In this document: positions 27,651 to 36,550 of the stretch, in pieces
Position numbering within the stretch: position 1 is the first letter of the stretch
Layout of the letters: each line of letters starts with the position of its first letter
From: Flavobacteriaceae bacterium
GTDB taxonomy: Bacteria; Bacteroidota; Bacteroidia; Flavobacteriales; Flavobacteriaceae
Assembly (NCBI GenBank): GCA_003564185.1
Contig: PXFS01000155.1
Span: forward strand, 1-45,042
Length of the DNA stretch: 45,042 nucleotides
Reading direction: 5' to 3'
The notes under the pieces: model-generated
The model's input: only the letters and a program-made list of their open reading frames with translations
Databases searched by the model: none
What the model was told of the DNA's origin: nothing
Translations under genes and position numbers: made by a program

Positions 27651-28808
27651 TTACTCGAGCCAAGATTGATAATAGGTATCATCTGCAATTTTAAGCGCTT
27701 CTTCTGTAATTTGTAAAGGTTTAAAGGTGTCTACCATAACTGCTAACTCTTCAGTTTCTTTTTTGCCAATGCTTCGTTCTACAGCACCAGGATGCGGTCC
27801 ATGAGGAATCCCTGCGGGATGTAGTGAAATGTGTCCAGCATCAATGTCATTTCTACTCATAAAATCACCATCAACATAATACAGCACCTCATCACTATCT
27901 ATATTGCTATGGTTATAAGGAGCTGGTATGGCATCAGGGTGATAATCATAAAGCCTAGGACAAAATGAACAAACTACAAAAGCAGATGTTTCAAAGGTTT
28001 GGTGCACTGGTGGCGGTTGATGTATTCTACCTGTAATAGGCTCAAAATCATGAATTGAAAAGGCGTATGGATAATTATAACCATCATAACCTACCACATC
28101 AAATGGATGAGAGGCATACACCATATCAAAAATTTCGTCTTGTTTTTTAACCTTCATTAAAAACTCTCCATTTTCATTATTGGTTTCAAGTTCCTCAGGT
28201 CTTCTAATATCACGCTCACAAAATGGCGAATGTTCAAGCAATTGACCAAAATAATTCCGGTAGCGTTTAGGAGTATATATAGGATGGAAAGATTCTACGA
28301 TAAAAAGGCGGTTATTTTCATCATTAAAATCAAGTTTGTAAATGGTTCCCCGAGGAATCAAAAGGTAATCACCGTATTTAAATTCTAAGTTCCCAAACTG
28401 TGTTCTTAATTTACCGCTGCCTTTATGTATAAAAATCATTTCATCAGCATCAGAATTTTTGTAGAAATACTCCTTGGTTGATGCTTTTGGAGCAGCTAAA
28501 ATTATATTGCAATCTGTGTTGTGCATGATTATCTTTCTGCTAGCCAAATAATCTTTAACTGGTGGCACTTGAAAGCCTCTAAAGCGGTAGGATTGAATAT
28601 TATTAGCTTTAGCAATTTTTGGCTTTACGCTGAAGCTCCCTCTAATTTTTTTAACTTGTGTTGGTCGTTGTTCATGATAAAGGTTAGAGGACATTCCATC
28701 AAAACCAATAGTTCCAAATAATTGTTCGTAATATAAATTCCCATCAGGTTTTTTAAAAACAGTATGTCTTTTGGGAGGTATTTTTCCAAGTTTATGATAA
28801 AAGGGCAT
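27651..28808 (-). CDS. hmgA: homogentisate 1,2-dioxygenase
   Basis: Opens the ring of homogentisate to maleylacetoacetate, the step after HppD. The 385-residue cupin-like protein has the family N-terminus MPFYHKLGKIPPKRH. The iron site sits in the C-terminal part: His and Glu in NHSNIDSDEVLYYVDG and a further His in SLHPAGIPHGPHPGA. It is the upstream gene of the pair and is divergent from rpiB. Later enzymes of the pathway (maleylacetoacetate isomerase, fumarylacetoacetase) are not in this window. Confidence 0.96.
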   Translation of the reverse strand: MPFYHKLGKIPPKRHTVFKKPDGNLYYEQLFGTIGFDGMSSNLYHEQRPTQVKKIRGSFSVKPKIAKANNIQSYRFRGFQVPPVKDYLASRKIIMHNTDCNIILAAPKASTKEYFYKNSDADEMIFIHKGSGKLRTQFGNLEFKYGDYLLIPRGTIYKLDFNDENNRLFIVESFHPIYTPKRYRNYFGQLLEHSPFCERDIRRPEELETNNENGEFLMKVKKQDEIFDMVYASHPFDVVGYDGYNYPYAFSIHDFEPITGRIHQPPPVHQTFETSAFVVCSFCPRLYDYHPDAIPAPYNHSNIDSDEVLYYVDGDFMSRNDIDAGHISLHPAGIPHGPHPGAVERSIGKKETEELAVMVDTFKPLQITEEALKIADDTYYQSWLE

Positions 28809-29031
28809 ATTTTTTATGTTTTCAACAAATATCGTAAATTTTGATGGTTTTATGAAATTTTCAACCTCGGTGAATTCGTCTTTACTGATAATCCTCAGAT
28901 GTTCTTATCAATTTTTATATTTATAAGGGAAGAGGATTTATCTAAGAAATTAATTTTTGTGTCTTAAGTTATCTAATCAAATTCTAAGTTTTGAATCTGA
29001 AAAATCTTAAGCTTAATTATTTTTAAATAAG

Positions 29032-29039
29032 TACTTTTG
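29032..29039 (+). promoter_or_regulatory. putative -7 element for rpiB operon
   Basis: TACTTTTG matches TAnnTTTG and ends 22 bases before the rpiB ATG. No TTG is seen at the -33 distance. Confidence 0.45.
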
Positions 29040-29061
29040 TTTTTTTAAAAATTTAAAAGGA

Positions 29062-29493
29062 ATGAAACTTTCAATTGGAAATGACCACGCTGGAACCGAC
29101 TATAAAAAAACCATCCTTGCGTATTTAGAAAGCCTTGGGCATGAGGTGAAAAATTATGGTACTGATTCTTCTGACAGTGTTGATTATCCTGATTTTGTTC
29201 ATCCAGTTGCCAAAGATGTAGAAAATAAAAATGCTGACTTTGGAGTTATTGTTTGTGGTTCTGGAAACGGTGCAAACATGACGGCTAATAAACACCAAGG
29301 AGTGCGCTCTGCCCTATGCTGGAATACTGAAATTGCTGCTTTAGCTCGACAACACAATGATGCCAATATCCTTAGTATTCCTGCCCGATTTGTCAGTGAA
29401 AAAGAGGCACTTGATTTTGTGAAAGTATTTTTGGAAACTGAGTTTGACGGAGGAAGGCATCAAAAACGCATTGATAAGATACCAACGCAATAG
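29062..29493 (+). CDS. rpiB: ribose 5-phosphate isomerase B
   Basis: Interconverts ribose 5-phosphate and ribulose 5-phosphate in the pentose phosphate pathway (RpiB/LacAB family). The N-terminus MKLSIGNDHAG carries the phosphate-binding Asp-His, and VIVCGSGNGANMTANKHQGVR contains the catalytic Cys and the anion-binding loop. RPIB-type ends such as GGRHQKRIDKI are present. The 143-residue length is typical. It is the first gene of a compact operon: the CDF transporter begins 3 bases after its stop. Confidence 0.96.
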   Translation: MKLSIGNDHAGTDYKKTILAYLESLGHEVKNYGTDSSDSVDYPDFVHPVAKDVENKNADFGVIVCGSGNGANMTANKHQGVRSALCWNTEIAALARQHNDANILSIPARFVSEKEALDFVKVFLETEFDGGRHQKRIDKIPTQ

Positions 29494-29495
29494 AT

Positions 29496-30392
29496 TTGAA
29501 TCAAAAAGAATTAAAATACAAGAAAAAAAAGAACAATTTACTACTTACCATAATCATCAATATTTTGATTACGGTTGCACAAGCGGTAGGTGGTTTTGTA
29601 AGTGGTAGTTTAGCTTTACTCTCTGATGCACTTCACAACTTATCTGATGTAATTTCTTTATTAATAAGTTATGTCGCTGCAATTTTTTCTAATAGAAAAG
29701 CTTCGCAACACAAAACTTTTGGTTACAAAAGAGCAGAAATTATTGCTGCATTTATCAATGCTATTTCACTTATAATCATTGCCGTTTTTTTAATTTTTGA
29801 GGCGATTGACCGATTCTTAATTCCTGAAAATATTAATGCCGATATTGTAATTTGGCTTTCTATTGTTGCAATTGTAGGAAATGGAGTTAGTGTATTAATT
29901 CTTTATTCAGATTCTAAAAACAATCTAAACATCCGTTCTTCCTATTTGCATTTATTTACAGACTTATTAGGTTCAATAGCGGTTCTTATAGGTGGTCTGG
30001 TAATGAAATATTATCAAATTTACTGGATAGACGGAGCTCTTACGCTAGCCATTGCAATTTATTTAATTGTTGTGGGAATTGCTCTAGCTAGAAAATCTTA
30101 TGATGTACTTATGTTATTTACACCAAAAGAAATCAATGTAAAAGCCTTGGTTAGAGAGGTAAATAAAATTGAAAAGGAAAAACACATTCACCACATTCAT
30201 ATATGGCAACTAAATGATGATGAAACCCACTTAGAAGCACACGTAGATTTTAAAGAAGATATTAAATTATCAGAATTTGATGAAATTCTTGAAAAGATTG
30301 AACAAGTAGTATCCAGCTTTGGTATCAACCACACTAACATTCAACCCGAATACGAAAAACCCGATAATAAAAATATTATTGTACAAGATTAA
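29496..30392 (+). CDS. cation diffusion facilitator (CDF) transporter
   Basis: An inner-membrane divalent-metal/proton antiporter of the CzcD/ZitB type, probably exporting Zn(II) or related ions. Six helices are visible over residues 15-205. The metal site of TM2 reads SDALHNLSDV (HxxxD) and that of TM5 HLFTDLLGS (HxxxD); His rather than Asp in TM2 fits zinc preference. The C-terminal cytoplasmic domain starts near HIHHIHIWQLNDDETHLEAHV. The start is TTG at 29496, three bases after rpiB; no ATG exists before TM5, so the TTG is very likely right. The stop overlaps the next ATG (TAATG). Confidence 0.93.
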   Translation: MNQKELKYKKKKNNLLLTIIINILITVAQAVGGFVSGSLALLSDALHNLSDVISLLISYVAAIFSNRKASQHKTFGYKRAEIIAAFINAISLIIIAVFLIFEAIDRFLIPENINADIVIWLSIVAIVGNGVSVLILYSDSKNNLNIRSSYLHLFTDLLGSIAVLIGGLVMKYYQIYWIDGALTLAIAIYLIVVGIALARKSYDVLMLFTPKEINVKALVREVNKIEKEKHIHHIHIWQLNDDETHLEAHVDFKEDIKLSEFDEILEKIEQVVSSFGINHTNIQPEYEKPDNKNIIVQD

Positions 30393-30832
30393 TGAACTGG
30401 AATTTTCTTTATTTTGAAGAGCTCAATACTTCCCACTTATATCAACTACTTCAACTAAGGTCTGAAGTTTTTGTTGTTGAGCAAAATTGTGTTTATCAAG
30501 ATATTGATGGAATGGATCAAAAAGGGATTCATCTACTTGGTTATTTAGAGAATGAATTAGTTGCCTATGCACGAATTTTTGAAAAAGGTATTTATTTTGA
30601 AGAGGCTAGTATTGGAAGAGTCATTGTGAAAGCCAATCACAGAAAAAAGGAAATTGGACACCAATTAATAAAAAAATCAATACAATATGTTTTTGATGAA
30701 TTGAAATGCAGTTCAATTCGAATTTCTGCACAACAATATCTTACCAAATTTTATGCTTATCATGGTTTTAAAGAGGTTGGCGAGGGTTATTTAGAAGATG
30801 GAATTCCACATATTAATATGTTGATGGAATAA
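30392..30832 (+). CDS. elaA: ElaA-family GNAT N-acetyltransferase
   Basis: A 146-residue acetyltransferase of the ElaA branch. The N-terminal block YQLLQLRSEVFVVEQNCVYQDIDGMD is the ElaA signature, and the acetyl-CoA loop lies in SIGRVIVKANHRKKEIGHQL. The substrate is not known for this family. The ATG overlaps the stop of the CDF gene, so the three genes rpiB-CDF-elaA are translationally coupled. Their functions are otherwise unrelated, as is common in Bacteroidota operons. Its stop is one base away from the stop of the convergent kinase pseudogene. Confidence 0.92.
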   Translation: MNWNFLYFEELNTSHLYQLLQLRSEVFVVEQNCVYQDIDGMDQKGIHLLGYLENELVAYARIFEKGIYFEEASIGRVIVKANHRKKEIGHQLIKKSIQYVFDELKCSSIRISAQQYLTKFYAYHGFKEVGEGYLEDGIPHINMLME

Positions 30833-30833
30833 G

Positions 30834-33203
30834 TTATTTTGCCGGCACCTTAATACTTAACATTAATTTTGTTTTTATCTTTTGCAATTCAAGTTTTATA
30901 TTATTCTCTCTAATAATTTTTTTGGTAAGTTCTAAACTAAATGAATCTTTTTGAATATCATCGTGTTTATCGTTTAAAAAGCCTGTAAGTTGCTTTTCTA
31001 TAGTTGCATTTTCTGAAAAAGTTATCAATAAATGGATATCACTATCTTCATTCAGATCTTGTGTGATAGAAATTCTCTCTGCTTTTTTACTCTCTTGTAT
31101 AATAAAATAAAGAAGGTTAATTAATATAATATTAAGAGGCTGTCTTTTGATGTATCTATTGGGGCTATTATTTAGATCAAAAATTATTTGTATATTTTTT
31201 TGCTTTACTTCCTCTTCAACGGCCTTAACCACAGTATTTATTAATTCAGAAATAGTTATTTTTTGCTGATTTTCTTTCAATTCACGCATTTCTTGACTTG
31301 CCCAATTAAGTAAGTTGTTGGTTATAAAAAGAGTTTTATGAAGTATAGTGCCTATTTCTTTTTTTAAAGAAGCTTTGTGTTCATCTTTTTGATATTCCTT
31401 AAACCTAGAAAAAAGTTTATTTAATGGTCCTTGCAGGTTTTTTGCTACAATATTAAACAGTTGATTTTTCTCTTTATTGATAGCTAACAACTCCTTTTGG
31501 GTTTGCTTAATTTGAATATGTATATTTTTAAGCTTTTTCTTAGATTTACTTAGGTTTTGCTGCTTTTTGATAAAATAGATTAATATTACTAAAATAAAGA
31601 TAAAGCCTCCCACAAAACTATATAACTTCTTCTGCAAATTAGCTTTTTCTTTATCTTTTTCAAGTTGGTTGTTTATAGTTTCAAGTTCAAGCAACTCTTT
31701 TTCTATTCTAAACTCATTTTCTGCTTCAATACGCCCTATAGCAGTTGCTTTTTCTTCATTAATTATTTGATTTGAAGCAGCAATGTAATCTTCATAATGA
31801 GCTACTGCTAAATCATACCTCTTTTGCTGTTTAAAAGCCTCTGATAAAATTTGATTGGCATAAGCTTCAGCCTCAAAATTATTGATGGGTTGGCTAATTT
31901 CTAGATTTATTTTTGCTAACAAAACAGCTTGCTCATAATCTCCTTTTTCCAGTGCAATCTCTGCTAAACCATTTAAAGAATGGGCTTCTGCAAATTGATC
32001 TTCAAATTCTATAGCTAAACCTCTAGCTTTTGAGAAGTATTCATTAGCCTTGTTATATTTCTTTTGAGATTGATATACATCTCCTAATAAATTATAAGTT
32101 GGAACTTTAATTGATTCCATGCCTTGTTCTTCGAAAAAAATTAAGCTTTGCTCTAAAATAGCCTTCACCTTATCTAATTGCTTATCATCTTGTTTCAGAA
32201 TCAATGCAATGTTAAGTTGTGTAATATTATGGGTTAGAAGATCAATAGATTTAGATATGGATGCTGCTTTTTCAAAATAATAAAGGGCTTTATCATATTC
32301 CTCTATATCTAAATACACAATACCTAAATTATTTGAAGCTATACTTATATGTCTATTGTTTTTTTGGTTTTCCGCAATTGTTAAAGCTACATTATAATTT
32401 TTTAACGCTTCAGAAATGTTACCTTTTTTCCTAAACAAAGTTCCTCTGTTGTTATGAACAACAAACAAATTAGCCTGAAAATCTAATTCAATATATATTT
32501 TTTCAGCTCTGTTTAAATAAATAAATGCTGAATCCAAAACACCTTTTCGATCAAAGGTAACTGCTTTACCATTGAAAAGGTTGGCTAAGTTTTTTTGGTT
32601 TGGGGTATGATTTAAAATTTTGTCAGCCTCGTTAAATTGATCAAATGCTCCTTCATAATTTCCAGCATTGGAATATAAATTCCCTAAATTTATAAAACTA
32701 TTGGCTAATTTATCTTCTTCTTCTTCTGTTCTAAATAATTCGATTGCTAATAGGTACTGTTCTTCTGCTTCTTGAAATTTACCAAATCGTTCTAAAACAT
32801 AGCCAAAGTCATTACGTGCACCTGCTAAACCTACGTTGTCTTTAAGCGTCTCATAAAGCTTAATGGCTTTACTACTGTAATGATAAACAGAATCAATTTG
32901 AGAAGTATAGTAGTAATAAACAGTTAAATTAACCCATGCCTTAGCTATTCCAGTTTTATAGTCTAACTCAGTAGCTAAATCTATCGCCTTGTTTGTGTAC
33001 TTAAAAACACTATCTAATTGTGCTGTTGAATAATGGTCTGCTAACTGATTAAATAAATCTACTTTTTGATTAAGCTTATCCTGTTTTAAAATTTCAGACT
33101 TTAGTTTTTAAATATCTTGGGTTTCAATTAATGTTTGATTGTATGCATTATAAAAATTAATGCATACAAATAATATTGTAAGAAAGATACATTTTTTCAT
33201 CAT
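30834..33203 (-). pseudogene. TPR histidine-kinase-like gene with an in-frame stop and dead kinase core
   Basis: From the ATG at 33203 the frame runs to 30834 without frameshift but is cut by one TAA at codon 32 (33108-33110). The 31 codons before it encode a signal-like N-terminus (MMKKCIFLTILFVC). The 190 codons between the stop and the TTG at 32537 translate into clean TPR repeats continuous with the rest. Full length would be 788 residues plus the stop, against 794 in the paralogue directly upstream. The architecture matches: TPRs, coiled coil, one TM helix (YSFVGGFIFILVILIYF), then a kinase-like region. The H-box reads NIVAKNLQGPL with Lys in place of the phospho-acceptor His, and the N, G1 and G2 boxes are unrecognisable. 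It starts one base after the upstream stop. Either a decaying duplicate, or a pseudokinase with a recent nonsense mutation or base-call error. Confidence 0.85.
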
Positions 33204-33204
33204 T

Positions 33205-35589
33205 TTATTGTGGCGTTGTAAAACATATTTTAGTTCCCTCATTAATTTGAGAGTATTCTACCCAAATCTCGCCTCCATTTTGCTCAACAAAATCTTTAGA
33301 CAATATTAATCCAAGTCCCGTTCCTCTTTCATTTTGAGTTCCTGATTTTGAATCAACTTTATTGGAAAAAAGTCTATTTTTGACTTCCTCTGTCATGCCT
33401 ACCCCAGAGTCTTCAACACATATTTTATATACCGAAGAGTCTTCATTAAAACTTCCACTTATGATTATTTGATCATTGTAGTTACAATACTTCACAGCAT
33501 TTGATATCAAATTTCTTAGAACTAAAATAAGAACTTGTTTATTGTAATTAATAAATGTCTCAGGAGATATTGAAACTATAAATGAAATATTTTTGTTTGT
33601 AAGAGAAACATTGAATAATTGTTTTAAATTGTTGGTAGTTTCATTTAAGTTAATACTTTCTTTATTTTTCTTACTTTCTTTCATCTCTTGACCCGCCCAA
33701 TCTAAAAGGTTGTTAGTCAGTAATATGGTGCTTTCTAAATGCTTATTTACTTCGGGCAATAAGCTATTTACTTCCTCATCATCAATGTCACCACTTGCCA
33801 AAAGTTCAAACATACCATTAAGGGTATTTAATGGTCCCCTTAAATCATGGGCAACGATAGAAAACAATTTATTTTTTTGAACATGCAAAGCCTTTAAACG
33901 TTTGTTTTGATTTTCAATATTTTCATTTGCTTTTTGCAATTGTAGGTTGTTTTTTTGTTCTCTTTTTCTAAAAACATAAAGTACTAAGCTAAATAGTAAC
34001 ATTGCACATAAAACTACAATGGAAATAATGGTAATTAATGTTCGCTCTCTTATTTTTGCGTCTTTTTCAATAAGTATTTTTTCATTTTGCAACTGTATTC
34101 TTTCTTTTTCAGCCTCAAACTCTTTTTCCGCTTCAATCCTTCCTAATTCTTTAGATTTCTCAGCATTAAATAACTCATCTGAAGCTTGCTTGTAGATTTC
34201 AAAATACTTCAATGCATTTTGAAAGTCGCCAATTTGTTTAAATGAATTGGCTAAAATTTCAGCAGCACTAACAATTCGTTGTTTCGCATCAACTTGTTGG
34301 GATAAATTGTAGCCTAATTGACCATAATTTATAGCATTGACGTAGTTTTCTCTTAAGTATTCTAATTTCGCTAGGTTGGTATAAGTTGCGGTTAAATAAT
34401 AATCATGGTTTCCCTCACTTCCAAGTTCAACAGATTTTTTTAGATAACTCTCTGCTTTTTCTAATTCTCCTCTTTCTATATAGGTTGAGCTTAAATTATT
34501 ATATACATTTACAAGTTCATGTGTAATTTCTTCTTCTTCATAGAAGTCTATTACTTCTCTAAAATACTCTTCAGCTTTATCGTATTCTTGGTAATCAAGT
34601 TTAATTTGCGCGATGTTACTAATACTTGCATAATGCGTGAATAGGTCTGTTTTTTGATTGATTTCTATGGATTGGTTGTAGTATTCAAGAGCTTGATCCA
34701 AATCATTTATTTCAAGATAATTATTTGCAATATTATTCAATAAAATAAATTGTAGACGCCTTCTATCAATTTGCTTAGCAATAAGTAAGGCTTCTTCAAA
34801 ATAATGGATTGAAGAGATATAGTCCCCTCTTTTTCTCTCAATGTTTGCAATATTATTATAGGTTATTGAAATGTTTGATAAAAAATTTTTTTCTTGGTAA
34901 TATTCAATTGCTTGTTGATGCAATTTTATAGCTTTTTCAAAATTACCTTTTCTTTCCTCAAGAATACCAAATCCGGAATAGATATTAGCTATTTCAGATG
35001 CATTATTAATGGCAGTTCCTATGGTAAGTGCTTCAGCAAAATAATCTTCTGCTAGCTCATACTTCCCAATAGAAGAATTTGCGTTGGCAAAGTTTATTAA
35101 ATTATTCAACATTGCAGTAGAATCATTTAATGATCGGTTCCCACTTAGAGCTAGATTATAATTTTTAATTGCATTTTTAAAGTCTCCTATGTTTTTTTGA
35201 ACTAAGCCTAAATTATTGTAAACAGACATTTCACCTCGTAAATTGCCTTCCTTTTTAAAAATAGTTAGAGAAGAATCTAAGTAAGCTAAACTTTTTTCTA
35301 CATCACCATTAAAGTAGAAATAAGTTCCTAAATGTCTATTAGATTCAGCTAATCCAGAGTTGAAGTTAATTTTTTTAGCTAATATATTGGCCTTATTTGC
35401 ATAATAATAAATACTGTCTGGATAATTATTTAAATAACTCTTAGCCAATAAATTAAAGCGAATAACTTTTGTGCTATCCTCCTTTTTACTTGAAGCCAAT
35501 AAGGTCTTAAGGCTATCAATTTTTGATTGTGCCAAAGTGGATTGAATTGTCATCAAAAAGACAATAACTAAAAATGACCTACCTATCAA
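33205..35589 (-). CDS. TPR-containing sensor histidine kinase
   Basis: A 794-residue hybrid sensor typical of Bacteroidota. A signal peptide (about 1-20, ending STLAQS) exports an array of about ten TPR repeats (residues 35-470), probably the periplasmic sensing or docking domain. A coiled coil and one TM helix (about 517-540) follow, then a second coiled coil and the cytoplasmic kinase. The H-box is FSIVAHDLRGPL with His581, the N-box is NLISNAVKY near 695, G1 is DSGVGM near 728 and G2 is GTGLGL near 756, so all catalytic motifs are intact. No response regulator is nearby. The start is TTG at 35589, supported by a -7 box 20 bases upstream. The pseudogene paralogue follows one base after its stop. 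Confidence 0.9.
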   Translation of the reverse strand: MIGRSFLVIVFLMTIQSTLAQSKIDSLKTLLASSKKEDSTKVIRFNLLAKSYLNNYPDSIYYYANKANILAKKINFNSGLAESNRHLGTYFYFNGDVEKSLAYLDSSLTIFKKEGNLRGEMSVYNNLGLVQKNIGDFKNAIKNYNLALSGNRSLNDSTAMLNNLINFANANSSIGKYELAEDYFAEALTIGTAINNASEIANIYSGFGILEERKGNFEKAIKLHQQAIEYYQEKNFLSNISITYNNIANIERKRGDYISSIHYFEEALLIAKQIDRRRLQFILLNNIANNYLEINDLDQALEYYNQSIEINQKTDLFTHYASISNIAQIKLDYQEYDKAEEYFREVIDFYEEEEITHELVNVYNNLSSTYIERGELEKAESYLKKSVELGSEGNHDYYLTATYTNLAKLEYLRENYVNAINYGQLGYNLSQQVDAKQRIVSAAEILANSFKQIGDFQNALKYFEIYKQASDELFNAEKSKELGRIEAEKEFEAEKERIQLQNEKILIEKDAKIRERTLITIISIVVLCAMLLFSLVLYVFRKREQKNNLQLQKANENIENQNKRLKALHVQKNKLFSIVAHDLRGPLNTLNGMFELLASGDIDDEEVNSLLPEVNKHLESTILLTNNLLDWAGQEMKESKKNKESINLNETTNNLKQLFNVSLTNKNISFIVSISPETFINYNKQVLILVLRNLISNAVKYCNYNDQIIISGSFNEDSSVYKICVEDSGVGMTEEVKNRLFSNKVDSKSGTQNERGTGLGLILSKDFVEQNGGEIWVEYSQINEGTKICFTTPQ

Positions 35590-35608
35590 TATAAAAAGTT
35601 CTTCATTA

Positions 35609-35616
35609 CAAATATA
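35609..35616 (-). promoter_or_regulatory. putative -7 element for the TPR kinase gene
   Basis: On the minus strand TATATTTG matches TAnnTTTG and lies in the 32-base gap after plsC, 20 bases before the TTG start. A -33 TTG is not evident. Confidence 0.4.
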
Positions 35617-35621
35617 TAGAT

Positions 35622-36353
35622 TTAGGTTTGTAAATCACTTAAAATAATGTTTCTTATTTTATTTTTCAATTCACGCTTTTGTTGGAGTAAAATTCCTTCT
35701 GTGGATATAGGTGAATTAATTTTTGCCTTTAATACCCCTGGACTTCCTCTAAAAACGGTGTATGGAAATCGTTTTTTATTAGACTGAAAAGTGATAGGAA
35801 TAATTGGAATTTGATGTTCTATGGCTAGTCTAAAGGCTCCGTCTTTAAATTCATCTAGCATTATATTCTCATCATCTGGAATTCCTCCTTCAGGGAAAAT
35901 ACAAATACTTAGACCTGTTTTAATTCTTTTATTAGAGGCTTCAAAAACAGCTCTTCTACTTTCTGGATCACTTCGGTCTACTAAAATACATGTGCGTTTA
36001 TAGAAAAAACCAAAAATTGGTAATTTAGCCAGTTCTTTTTTTCCTACAAAAACAAATGGGTTCTTCGATAAATAAAGCATCATCATAATATCCATCATGC
36101 TAGTGTGATTAGCAGTTAATACGTAGCTTTTTCCTTTTTCAAAAAGACTATCAAATTTTAGTTTTGGATAAAAGCCCATTCCATAAATCATAGCAGTTGC
36201 CCAAATTCTAGCCAATTGGTAGAATCTAGGATACCATTTTTCTCTAGCTGTAGTCAATAGCAGCAACGGAAACAACAATAAAATTACAATTAGCATCCAC
36301 AAATAAAACCATATGCGCCAGCACAAGCGTAAAGTATTAAATATGAATTTCAT
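35622..36353 (-). CDS. plsC: 1-acyl-sn-glycerol-3-phosphate acyltransferase family protein
   Basis: Adds the second acyl chain to lysophosphatidic acid in phospholipid synthesis, or acylates a related lipid, at the inner membrane. The acyltransferase block I is ANHTSMMD (HX4D) and block III is FPEGG, with GKKELAKLPIFGFFYKRTC between them. An N-terminal helix (about 10-35, WFYLWMLIVILLLFPLLLL) anchors it. The open frame extends to a TTG at 36422, but the extra 23 residues are unlike the family and a -7 box lies just upstream of that TTG, so I start at the ATG 36353 (243 residues). It lies directly upstream of the TPR kinase gene and may be partly cotranscribed. Confidence 0.9.
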   Translation of the reverse strand: MKFIFNTLRLCWRIWFYLWMLIVILLLFPLLLLTTAREKWYPRFYQLARIWATAMIYGMGFYPKLKFDSLFEKGKSYVLTANHTSMMDIMMMLYLSKNPFVFVGKKELAKLPIFGFFYKRTCILVDRSDPESRRAVFEASNKRIKTGLSICIFPEGGIPDDENIMLDEFKDGAFRLAIEHQIPIIPITFQSNKKRFPYTVFRGSPGVLKAKINSPISTEGILLQQKRELKNKIRNIILSDLQT

Positions 36354-36429
36354 TGTTTGTTTTAGTAAATTTTTGAATGCGAATTTAAGTAAATTCAGTA
36401 ATAAATAATTTTTATATTCCAATTAATCA

Positions 36430-36437
36430 CAAATCTA
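36430..36437 (-). promoter_or_regulatory. putative -7 element for plsC
   Basis: On the minus strand TAGATTTG matches TAnnTTTG. A transcript from here would start near 36422, which supports the ATG at 36353 as the plsC start. No -33 TTG is seen. Confidence 0.4.
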
Positions 36438-36502
36438 TCGGTTTCTTATTGTAAGTGCTTCTGAAGAGATAAAATTCTACCCTAAGTTAGTTGAAGTAGA
36501 TT

Positions 36503-36532
36503 TTTGACAATCAAAAAATAAGTTTACTTTTG
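36503..36532 (+). promoter_or_regulatory. promoter of trpS
   Basis: TTTG (36503-36506), 18 bases and TACTTTTG (36525-36532) match the Bacteroidota promoter. The -7 box overlaps the upstream candidate starts at 36530 and 36533 and so decides for the ATG at 36551. Confidence 0.75.
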
Positions 36533-36550
36533 ATGCTTCAATCAAATAGC

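Noticed and set aside
33108-33110. Programmed readthrough or recoding of the TAA in the TPR-kinase-like gene
   Set aside because: TAA is the least leaky stop. There is no frameshift slip site or recoding hairpin next to it, and the kinase core is degenerate as well, so decay or a sequencing error is simpler.
30834-35589. A complete two-component system
   Set aside because: No response regulator gene occurs in the window; only sensor-type genes are present.
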